Shown here: positions 44,201 through 51,589 of the stretch, piece after piece
How the letters are laid out: the number at the start of each line of letters is the position of its first letter
How positions within the stretch are numbered: the stretch's first letter is position 1
NCBI RefSeq assembly: GCF_050948215.1
Contig: NW_027488564.1
Span: forward strand, 124,001-188,000
Direction of reading: 5' to 3'
Source of the DNA: Halictus rubicundus
Lineage: Eukaryota > Arthropoda > Insecta > Hymenoptera > Halictidae
DNA length: 64,000 nt
Notes under the pieces: model-generated
Databases searched by the model: none
What the model saw: the letters and a program-made list of their open reading frames with translations, nothing else
Told to the model about the DNA's origin: nothing
Position numbers and translations under genes: made by a program

Positions 44201-45882
44201 CTATCCTGTCCTCTATACTATCCTATCCTCTATCCTATCCTATCCTCTATTCTATCTTATCCTCTAACCTATCCTATGATCTATCCTATCCTATCGTCTA
44301 TGCTATCCTCTATCCTATCCTATTCCTCTATCCTATCCTATCCTCTATCCTATCCTATCCTCTATTCTATCCTATCCTCTATCCTATCCTATCCTCTATC
44401 CTATCCTATCCTCTATCCTATCAAATCCCCTATCCTATCCTCTATCCTATCCTATCATCTATCCTCAATCCTATCCAATCCTCTATCCTATCCTATCCTC
44501 TATCCTATCAAATCCCCTATCCTATCCTCTGTCCTATCCTATCCTCTATCCTATCCTATCCTCTATCCTATCGTATCCTCTATCCTATCCTATCGTCTAT
44601 CCTATCCTCTATCCTATCCTATCCTCTATCCTATCCTATCCTCTATCCTATCCTATCTTCTATCCTATCCTATCCTCTATCCTATCAAATCCCCTACCCT
44701 ATCCTCTGTCCTATCCTATCCTCTACCCTATCAGCTATCCTCTATCCTATCCTATCCTCTATACTATCCTATCGTCTATCCTATCCTCTATCCTATCCTA
44801 TACTCTATCCTATCCTATCCTCCATCCTATCCTATCCTCAATCCTATCCTTTCCTGTATCCTATCCAATCCTGTATCCTATCCTGTCCTCTATTCTATCC
44901 TACGTTCTATCCTATCCTATCCTCTATCCTATCCTATTCTCTATCCTATCCTATGCTCTATCCTATCCTATCGTCTATCTTATCTTCTATCCTATCCTAT
45001 CAAATCCCCTATCCTATCCTCTGTCCTATCCTATCCTCTATCCTCTATCCTCTATCCTATCCTATCCTCTATCCTATCCTATCCTCTACCCTATCCTGGC
45101 GTCTATCCTATCCTCTATCCTATCCTATCGTATCCTCCATCCTATCCTATCCTCAATCCTATCCTTTCCTGTATCCTATCCAATCCTGTATCCTATCCTG
45201 TCCTCTATACTATCCTATCCTCTATCCTATCCTATCCTCTATCTTATCCTATCCTCTATCCTATCCTATCTTCTATCCTATCCTATCCTCTATCCTATCC
45301 TATCCCCTATCCTATCCTCTATCCTATCATCTATCCTCTATCCTATCCTATCTTCTATCCTATCCTATCCTCTATCCTATCAAATCCCCTATCCTATCCT
45401 CTATCCTATCCTATCATCTATCCTCTATCCTATCAAATCCTCTATCCTATCCTATCCTCTATCCTATCAAATCCCCTATCCTATCCTCTGTCCTATCATA
45501 TCCTCTATCCTATCCTATCATCTATCCTATCCTATCCTCTATCCTATCCTATCGTCTATCCTATCCTCTATCCTATCCTATCCTCTATCCTATCCTATCC
45601 TCTATCCTATCCTATCTTCTATCCTATCCTATCCTCTATCCTATCAAATCCCCTACCCTATCCTCTGTCCTATCCTATCCTCTATCCTATCCTATCCTCT
45701 ATCCTATCCTATCCTATCCTCTATCCTCTATCCTATACTATCCTCTATCCTATCCTATCCTCTATCCTATCCTATCGTCTATCCTATCCTCTATCCTAAC
45801 CTATCCTCTATCCTATCCTATCCTCCATCCTATCCTATCCTCAATCCTATCCTTTCCTGTATCCTATCCAATCCTGTATCCT

Positions 45883-45901
45883 ATCCTGTCCTCTATACTA
45901 T
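45883..45901. repeat. Target-site duplication, 3' side of the element
   Basis: ATCCTGTCCTCTATACTAT is repeated exactly at 51050-51068. The base before it differs (T here, C at 51049, which is element sequence). The last T is shared with the poly(T). Because the target is itself repetitive, the exact length could be 17-19 bp. Confidence 0.88.
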
Positions 45902-45928
45902 TTTTTTTTTTTTTTTTTTTTTTTTTTT
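45901..45928 (-). other. Poly(A) tail of the retrotransposon (poly(T) on + strand)
   Basis: There are 28 uninterrupted T on the + strand between satellite ...CTATACTA and the element 3' end. The T at 45901 may belong to the target, because the empty site continues CTATACTATCC. A pure, long tail suggests a young insertion. Confidence 0.95.
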
Positions 45929-46339
45929 CCGAGGAGGTAATCACTATTACGGATACCCGACCCCTCCCGGGGGGGAGTGGGCCGGGTTATGTGGGACTCC
46001 TCGGCTGGTGGGTGCAATGCCGAGTATACCCACTAACTCCTCCCCGTCCGTCCCTAGGCTCCTGGGGGCACCCGTGGTCCGCGCGCGCATGTCTATCCGG
46101 TGTGCCCCCGCCTTAGCATTCCTCCCTGGGTGGGGGACGCGGCCTCCACCCTATCCTACTCTATCCGAAGGCGCCACGCAACGGACGACGTGAAGCCTTC
46201 CCCCCCATTTAGGCCGCCCGATGGACGTCCGGGCCCCCGCCCAAGACGTCCGACGGCCTCCGGGGACGCCATTGGCAACCGAGTATAAGGAGACCGTCGG
46301 TCCCCCGCCTCGAGATCACCAAGGGCGCCCCCGCCCGCG
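45929..46339 (-). other. 3' UTR of the retrotransposon
   Basis: About 411 bp lie between the ORF2 TAA and the poly(A), with no convincing coding sequence. Next to the tail is a short inverted repeat GTAAT-CACT-ATTAC (within 45938-45952), a possible small hairpin. A G/C-run segment lies at about 45960-45985. The region also contains a satellite-like patch at 46148-46166. In this clade the 3' UTR is where the reverse transcriptase recognises its template; that role is inferred here. Confidence 0.8.
46148..46166. repeat. Satellite-like 19-bp patch inside the 3' UTR
   Basis: The + strand reads ACCCTATCCTACTCTATCC. On the element strand, GGATAGAGTAGGATAGG equals satellite GGATAGAGGATAGGATAGG with a GA dinucleotide missing. 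The surrounding 3' UTR is otherwise unlike the satellite. It could be a captured piece of target, a target-matching guide segment, or chance. Confidence 0.6.
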
Positions 46340-49300
46340 TTAAGGACGCCGCAACGGAGGCACGCCCCCGGGGCGTGCCCTGCGTCTCCTTCTCCCACCC
46401 CTTCGGCCGGGATCGTGATTTCGCTCACGACCCCGTTCCGCAGCCTCCTTCTGCAGCATTACCTGCTCACAGAAGGAGGCGAACCCTCTCCACGCCCCCC
46501 CGCCGCCCGCTGCCGCCGAGACGACAGCCGGAAGCGAGAGGTCATGGCCCACTGCGCGCCGCAGAGCACGGCGCTCACCCGCCCACGCTGGACACTCCTC
46601 CAGAGTGTGCTGCGCCGTGTCCCGCGACTCGCCGCAGTGGTGACACGCCTCCTCGGCCTCCCGCCCGATGCGACACAGGTACACACCGAAGCAGCCGTGC
46701 CCGGTCATCACCTGCGTCACTCGGTAGGAGACCCTATGCCCCATCCATCCCCTGTTCCACCGGTCGAACACGGGGAGGATGGCCCGAACGGCCCGCCTCC
46801 CTCCTTCCTCCGTCCCGTGAAGGCTTTCGCGCCATTCCCGGGCGGCGGCCCGCCGAGCGCGGCCCCTGTACTCCGCCACATCGAGCGCCACCCGATCCGG
46901 AGCCATCCCCCTCCGCTGGAGGTCCCTGGCGTACCCGTGTACGTCCGACAACACGCGGGCCTCCAGCTCGAGGGGGATAAGCCCCGACATCACCATCGCC
47001 GTCGCGTAAGAGATGGTGCGATACCCCCGCACGATGCCAATGGCCAGCCTGCGCTCGATTCGGCGCAGCAGTGCTCGCACACCGCTACGCCCCCCGGCCA
47101 AGACATCGTACGCCCACACAGGGGCTCCGTACAGGACTAAAACCCGCACCACCACCGCGAACAGGCGACGCACCCGTCCACAGGGTCCCCCGAGATTCGG
47201 GAGAAGACGACCGAGCGCAGCGGTCGCCCTCTCCGCCCGGGGCACTAGCGACTCGATGTGGCGGCAGAAACGCCACAGGCCGTCGAGCTCGAGTCCCAGG
47301 TACCGCATCTGGAACCCGACCTCGACCGCTCCCCCCCCCACGGCGATCCAGCACTGGGGAGGCGCCGCCAGCCGGGCCCGGTGGTAAAACCACATGGCCC
47401 TGGTCTTAGCGACGGACACCTCTAGGCCCAGAGACCGGATCGCGCGTACCGCGCGCCACGCGCCGCGCTCCGCCAGGCAGACGGCCTCCTTCGTATACCT
47501 CCCGGTGGCAAGCACCAACGTGTCATCGGCGTAACACGTTAGGCTGACACCGGGAGGCATCCCCTCCCGCAGGACGCTGTCGTACGCGAGGTTCCACAGC
47601 AACGGGCCCAACACCGAGCCCTGTGGAACCCCCCGCACGACGCTCCTGCGAATCATCCCGTACCGGCCAGGATATTCTATGCTCCTGTCGGAGAGATAGT
47701 CCCCGATCACCCTCCTAAGGTACGGAGGCACCTGGTGGAAGACCAGGGCCTCCGAAATTCTATCCCAGGGGACGGTGTTGAACGCGTTGGCGATATCCAA
47801 GGAGATCGCCAACGCAACACCGCCCCCCTCCGTACAGGCCTCCGAGAGAGCCCTCACCCGCCGAATTGCGTCGACGGTGGAGAGACCCCCCCGGAAGCCG
47901 AACTGCGCCTCGCTCAGATCGGGGACTCCTCCCCCCGACAGGTGCCGGACGAGGCGTCCAACGAGAACGCGCTCGAACAACTTCCCCGCCTCGTCCAGCA
48001 AGCAAATTGGCCGGTACCCGGAGGGCGAGTCCCGGGACTTGCCCGCCTTTGGAAGGAGGACCAGCCTGCCCGACTTCCATAGTGGGGGGAACACTCCCTC
48101 CCTCAGACAACTGTTGAACAGCCGCCTGAGTTCGGGAGCGAGCCCCCCCTCCAATGCCAAGACCAACGCGCGGCCCGACACCCCGTCAGGACCCGGGGCC
48201 TTGCGGCCCACCCGACGGGCCCTGGTCACCGCCTCCCCGAGCTCGCCGGCTGACACCTCCCACTCCGCGGACCAGGAGAGAGGCTCCTGGCCCGGATGGA
48301 GGCGGTGTCGCTGTCCCCCCTCACGCGGGAAGAGAGACGTCACCACCTCCTCGAGTAAGGGAGGGTCCATCGATTCCGTCAGTGGGGGGGCCCACGCGCG
48401 CAGCTTGCTCATTACAAGCTTATACGGGCGCCCCCACGGATCCGCGTCCACCGTGCCGACGAGCTCCGACCACGCGTCCGCCTTGGCCTTCGCGATGGCC
48501 CTCCGGAGAGTCCCGAGCGCGGCTCGGTACTCCCCGTGGAGCCTCGCCTCCTCGTCGTCGCGCCTCCTGCGCGCTCGGCCATACTGGCGCCGCGCGGCAT
48601 TGCAGGCACGCCGAAGCTCTGCAATGCCCGCGGACCACCAGTATGCCGCCCTTCTATGGTCGGACCGGCTCCGGGGCACCGCGGTGTCGCACACCGCCGT
48701 CATCACCTCCCGGAGCCGCTCCGCCCCGCGCGCCGGTGCCCCCCCAGCCGGCTGGGGCCCCCCCCACGTTACCGCGGCGACAGCGGCCCGGAACAGGTCC
48801 TCGTCCGCCCTGCTCCACGCCCATCGCGGCCGTCGGTCCACCTGGCCGTGCCGGGAATCCCGCGCGTAGAGGGCGGCGGGCCACACGTCCATGACTATGG
48901 GCGTGTGGTCAGAGGCCAGCTCTAGTTCTTCCGCCACCCTCCATCCCGACACTCGGCGCACGGCCGACGGCGTCCCCCATGTCAGATCGACAATAGAGAC
49001 ACCCTGCGGCCGCACGCACGTCGGCGTGGATCCCCGGTTAATCAACCGGAGATCCAGGCCGGACGCCCAGGTTAACACCTCGCTTCCCCTAGTGGTCGTC
49101 CTGGGACTCCCCCACGATACCGCGTGGGCATTGAAGTCTCCCAGGACGAGAACCGGACGGGCGCTGCACCGCGCGATGCAGCTACTCAGCCCGCCCAGGA
49201 ACCCCCGAAAATGATCGAGGCCACGGCTCGGCGAGATATAAACTCCGACGACCGCGATGTCCCCCCACCGCACCGCCACGAATCCCTCGCCTCTCTCCAG

Positions 49301-49516
49301 AAGGGAGATCGACGGGGACCCGCGGCGGCCCTCCGCCACTATGGCGACGGAGCCGGCCTCGTCCCCCACCCAGAAGGGGTGATCGGGAACGGAGTACGGC
49401 TCCGCCGCCACTGCCAACCCAGTCCCCCGCTCGCGCACGGCCTGGACAAACAAGTCCTGGGCCGCACGCGAGTGGTTGAGGTTCGCCTGCAGAACCGGAA
49501 TAGGCCTGAAAACAGC
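46340..49516 (-). CDS. ORF2: apurinic-type endonuclease / reverse transcriptase
   Basis: The frame opens directly after the ORF1 TAG and ends at TAA 46342-46340, 1058 codons with no internal stop. Homology-like sequence starts at once (PIPVLQANLNHSRAAQDLF, the usual endonuclease N-terminus), so coding begins upstream of the TTG at 49453. The following residue numbers count from that TTG. Endonuclease: E18, GDFNAH (D106, N108) and SDH (181-183), as in the AP-endonuclease family. Reverse transcriptase: KSGRLVLLPK, FGFRGGLSTVDAI, catalytic D553 in SLDIANAFN, GVPQGSVLGPLLWN, and YADD 641-644 with D643 and D644. C-terminal zinc finger: C937-C940-H949-C954 (CX2CX8HX4C), then an Arg-rich tail. All catalytic residues I can check are present. 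The protein would nick the target and copy element RNA. There is no AUG before the middle of the endonuclease domain, so how it is started is unclear. Confidence 0.95.
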   Translation of the reverse strand, partial: AVFRPIPVLQANLNHSRAAQDLFVQAVRERGTGLAVAAEPYSVPDHPFWVGDEAGSVAIVAEGRRGSPSISLLERGEGFVAVRWGDIAVVGVYISPSRGLDHFRGFLGGLSSCIARCSARPVLVLGDFNAHAVSWGSPRTTTRGSEVLTWASGLDLRLINRGSTPTCVRPQGVSIVDLTWGTPSAVRRVSGWRVAEELELASDHTPIVMDVWPAALYARDSRHGQVDRRPRWAWSRADEDLFRAAVAAVTWGGPQPAGGAPARGAERLREVMTAVCDTAVPRSRSDHRRAAYWWSAGIAELRRACNAARRQYGRARRRRDDEEARLHGEYRAALGTLRRAIAKAKADAWSELVGTVDADPWGRPYKLVMSKLRAWAPPLTESMDPPLLEEVVTSLFPREGGQRHRLHPGQEPLSWSAEWEVSAGELGEAVTRARRVGRKAPGPDGVSGRALVLALEGGLAPELRRLFNSCLREGVFPPLWKSGRLVLLPKAGKSRDSPSGYRPICLLDEAGKLFERVLVGRLVRHLSGGGVPDLSEAQFGFRGGLSTVDAIRRVRALSEACTEGGGVALAISLDIANAFNTVPWDRISEALVFHQVPPYLRRVIGDYLSDRSIEYPGRYGMIRRSVVRGVPQGSVLGPLLWNLAYDSVLREGMPPGVSLTCYADDTLVLATGRYTKEAVCLAERGAWRAVRAIRSLGLEVSVAKTRAMWFYHRARLAAPPQCWIAVGGGAVEVGFQMRYLGLELDGLWRFCRHIESLVPRAERATAALGRLLPNLGGPCGRVRRLFAVVVRVLVLYGAPVWAYDVLAGGRSGVRALLRRIERRLAIGIVRGYRTISYATAMVMSGLIPLELEARVLSDVHGYARDLQRRGMAPDRVALDVAEYRGRARRAAAREWRESLHGTEEGGRRAVRAILPVFDRWNRGWMGHRVSYRVTQVMTGHGCFGVYLCRIGREAEEACHHCGESRDTAQHTLEECPAWAGERRALRRAVGHDLSLPAVVSAAAGGGGAWRGFASFCEQVMLQKEAAERGRERNHDPGRRGGRRRRRARPGGVPPLRRP

Positions 49517-49519
49517 CTA
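49517..49519 (-). promoter_or_regulatory. In-frame amber stop between ORF1 and ORF2
   Basis: On the element strand the sequence reads ATG TCA GGG TAG GCT GTT TTC. ORF1 ends at this TAG and ORF2 continues in the same frame with conserved endonuclease residues within a few codons. There is no ATG for ORF2 nearby in this frame. Possible readings are programmed stop readthrough, termination-reinitiation using the ATG at 49528-49526 or a near-cognate codon, or a mutation of this copy. The base after TAG is G. I have not folded the downstream RNA. Confidence 0.6.
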
Positions 49520-51049
49520 CCCTGACATTTGCTCTGCAGGCTCCCCCCCCTGGGGGGACTGGGCCCCCGGTGTAGTCGGCTGCTGCTGCGCGGGTGCAGC
49601 CGCCGACTTTTCCCCTCTTCCCTTCACCGCCGCGCGACCCCTCCTCGGAGCCGGGGCACACGCTTTGGCCCCGAACCTGTGGTTCGAGGGCCTCCCCAGA
49701 TCCGCGCAGAGCGGGCATCTGGGGGCAGCCCCACAGGCCGAGGCGCGGTGCTCGGTCGCACCGCACCGATAGCACCTCGCGCTCCTGTCGACCGTGCTTT
49801 TACAGGTCGACCGCGTGTGCCCCGTCCCCAAGCAGCGGAAGCACTGAAGGGGTCGCTCCCTCAGTGCCTCCACCCGCGCCGAGGACCAGCCGACCAGCAG
49901 CCGGCCCCCCGCCACCACCTTCCTGACGGCCGCGAGGGGGCCCTGGGCCCAACAGGAGCCCAGCACCCGCTCAGAGGCGGACCTCCGGATCTCTCCGACC
50001 CGGAACTCGGCCTCCGAGCACCCCCCCGCAGCCGCAAGTGCCGCCGCGACCTCCCTTGCGCTAACCGAGTCGTCCAGGCCAGCGACGCGCAACTCGCCTC
50101 GCTTGACGGCCTGGACGACTTTAACCCCAGTCCCTTGTAAGGCCTCAGAGACCCTCGTGGAGAGGGCCCGTGCCTTCTCTTGGCCCTCCGGGCCCTTTAC
50201 CTCCAGGAGGATCCCCCCCGTCTTGGTCCTCCTGGGGAGCACCCCCGACTCAATCCCCAGCGCCTTGAGGTCTATTGCCTCTCTGGCCCTGGCGATCACT
50301 CCCGCGTAGGTGAGCTTACAGCTCTCGGGGATCGTGATCGCCACGGCCCCGGACTTGGGGGCGCGCCCCAGGGCAACAACCCTCCCACTTGACGGCTTCG
50401 CCGTGATCGCGCCGGCCCCCTTTCGCGTGCCGACCGCCGAACCCCCGGTCGCCGTCCTCCGTTTCGCCGAAGCAGCGGCCGCCGACTCGGCGGCGAGGGC
50501 TATGGCCGCCCTCTCCTCCGCCGCTGCCCGCCTCCTCTCCGCCTTCCTCGCGGACCTCGACTTCGCCACCGACCAGGAGGCTGGGTCGACCGGCGGCGGG
50601 ATGTCCACGGGTGGCACCACCCCGGCGCTGGACACCACCACCGGCCCAGTCCTCCTGGTTTCGACCACCGCCGGCGGAGAAGCCACCGGCGGGGCATCGC
50701 GCGTCCCTCCCCCCCTGCCCTGGAGAGCCGGAACCATCCCGGCCAGGATTGCCCGGAAACGATTCTCCATTCTCGTTTCCAGCTCGGCATTCCTGGCCGC
50801 CACCATCGCGTCGACGCGGAGGAGAAGGGCTTGAGGGTCCAGTACCCCCGCCCCCTCCGCCGCCCGCGTCGCCGCTTCCGCCGCCGGTCCCGTCCCCGCG
50901 GTCCCGCCTGAGGAGGCGGAGGGTACCGCCCCAGGGGCCGTCTTTCCCGCGACCGCCCGCTTCTCCGCCCCCGCGACGCGAAGCCTCGCCCGGAGGTCCT
51001 GTACCTCCTTGGCGAGGGCCTCGGTCTGTTGGCGGAGACGGGCGACCTC
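49517..51049 (-). CDS. ORF1 (gag-like nucleic-acid-binding protein), 5'-truncated
   Basis: The open frame runs from the 5' junction to TAG at 49519-49517, about 510 codons. The first ATG is internal (50806), 81 codons in. The upstream stretch is open and protein-like, beginning EVARLRQQTEALAKEVQ, with a heptad-like pattern suggesting a coiled coil. It is therefore real coding sequence whose start was lost by 5' truncation. Counting from the internal Met (429 aa), there is a basic Ala/Arg-rich region at about 85-120 and a conserved globular part at about 150-320. Three zinc knuckles follow: C322-C325-H330-C335 (CX2CX4HX4C), C345-C348-H353-C358 (same spacing) and C364-C367-H376-C383 (CX2CX8HX6C). 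This knuckle trio just after a conserved 'RPLQCFRC' segment is typical of R1-clade ORF1, which binds element RNA in the ribonucleoprotein. It shares its reading frame with ORF2. Confidence 0.92.
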   Translation of the reverse strand, partial: EVARLRQQTEALAKEVQDLRARLRVAGAEKRAVAGKTAPGAVPSASSGGTAGTGPAAEAATRAAEGAGVLDPQALLLRVDAMVAARNAELETRMENRFRAILAGMVPALQGRGGGTRDAPPVASPPAVVETRRTGPVVVSSAGVVPPVDIPPPVDPASWSVAKSRSARKAERRRAAAEERAAIALAAESAAAASAKRRTATGGSAVGTRKGAGAITAKPSSGRVVALGRAPKSGAVAITIPESCKLTYAGVIARAREAIDLKALGIESGVLPRRTKTGGILLEVKGPEGQEKARALSTRVSEALQGTGVKVVQAVKRGELRVAGLDDSVSAREVAAALAAAGGCSEAEFRVGEIRRSASERVLGSCWAQGPLAAVRKVVAGGRLLVGWSSARVEALRERPLQCFRCLGTGHTRSTCKSTVDRSARCYRCGATEHRASACGAAPRCPLCADLGRPSNHRFGAKACAPAPRRGRAAVKGRGEKSAAAPAQQQPTTPGAQSPQGGEPAEQMSG

Positions 51050-51068
51050 ATCCTGTCCTCTATACTAT
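51050..51068. repeat. Target-site duplication, 5' side of the element
   Basis: This is an exact copy of 45883-45901. It sits against the truncated ORF1 coding sequence (...GGCGACCTC on + strand). After it the satellite resumes with CCTATCCTCTATCC, the same continuation seen at the empty site after 35260. Confidence 0.88.
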
Positions 51069-51589
51069 CCTATCCTCTATCCTATCCTATCCTCTATTCT
51101 ATCTTATCCTCTAACCTATCCTATGATCTATCCTATCCTATCGTCTATGCTATCCTCTATCCTATCCTATTCCTCTATCCTATCCTATCCTCTATCCTAT
51201 CCTGTCCTCTATTTTTATCCTATCCTCTATCCTATCCTATCCTCTATCCTATCCTATCCTCTTTCCTATCCTATCCTAACCTCTATCCTATCCTATCCTA
51301 TCCTATCCTATCCTATCCTCTATCCTATCCTATCCTCTATCCTATCCTATCCTCTATCGTATCCTATCCTCTATCCTATCCTATCCTCTATCCTATACTA
51401 TCCTCTATCCTATCCTATCCTCTATCCTATCCTATCCTCTATCCTCTATCCTCTACCCTCTATCCTCTATCCTCTATCCTCTATCCTCTATCCTCTATCC
51501 TCTATCCTATCCTATCCTCTGTCCTATCCTATCCTCTATCCTATCCTATCCTCTATCCTATGCTATCCTCTATCCTATCCTCTATCCTA

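Larger units (their letters stand above)
1..45900. repeat. Satellite array, left arm: 17-bp TATCC-based units with 12- and 7-bp variants
   Basis: The arm is continuous tandem repeat. The commonest unit is TATCCTATCCTATCCTC (17 bp: three TATCC plus TC). It alternates with TATCCTATCCTC (12 bp) and TATCCTC (7 bp) and has short runs of pure TATCC. Single-base variants (CTGTATCC, CCAATCC, AAATCCCC, CTCTGTCC, CCTAACC) recur in ordered modules and form higher-order repeats, listed separately. The + strand is nearly G-free. The canonical repeat has no TAA, TAG or TGA in any + frame, while the minus strand carries TAG in every GGATAG. Long + strand frames with a 17-residue period (17 bp times 3) follow from this alone. 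I see no unique sequence, gene or RNA gene in this arm. Confidence 0.97.
45902..51049 (-). mobile_element. R1-clade non-LTR retrotransposon, 5'-truncated, inserted in the satellite
   Basis: This GC- and CpG-rich block of about 5.15 kb contrasts sharply with the satellite. On the minus strand it reads: ORF1 (three CCHC knuckles), TAG, ORF2 (endonuclease, reverse transcriptase, C-terminal CCHC), 3' UTR, A28. The set and order of domains match the R1 clade, which includes the rDNA-specific R1 and the telomere-specific TRAS and SART families. The family cannot be settled without a phylogeny. The 19-bp flanking direct repeat, pure poly(A) and open frames point to a recent insertion by target-primed reverse transcription. 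The 5' end falls inside ORF1 coding sequence, so the 5' UTR and the start of ORF1 are missing. This copy is probably not autonomous. Confidence 0.95.

Noticed and set aside
1..45900. CRISPR-like array
   Set aside because: There are no unique spacers. The units are directly tandem and the neighbouring element is eukaryotic.
1..45900. A functional telomerase-made telomere tract
   Set aside because: The units are too variable and organised in multi-kb higher-order repeats, and no TTAGG run exists. Kept only as a subtelomere-like hypothesis.
45799..46193. Open frames that run from the satellite through the poly(T) into the element 3' UTR (for example ending near 46116)
   Set aside because: They cross the insertion junction and include a Phe run from the poly(T). 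They are antisense to the element and do not resemble any protein family.
46375..49772. Several + strand open frames of 100-364 codons opposite ORF2
   Set aside because: GC-rich antisense shadows of the reverse-transcriptase gene, Arg/Pro/Ala-rich, with no recognisable domains.
49182..49775. A 197-codon minus-strand frame spanning the ORF1/ORF2 junction
   Set aside because: Out of frame with both conserved proteins and without motifs. The conserved residues lie in the ORF1/ORF2 frame.
45902..51049. LTR retrotransposon or DNA transposon
   Set aside because: There are no long terminal repeats, integrase, protease or terminal inverted repeats. The poly(A), target duplication and AP-endonuclease/RT order define a non-LTR element.
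50500..51051. A 183-codon minus-strand frame starting at the 5' junction
   Set aside because: Arg/Gly-rich shadow of ORF1 in another frame. Its ATG is created across the junction with the target duplication. The ORF1 frame here is the protein-like one.
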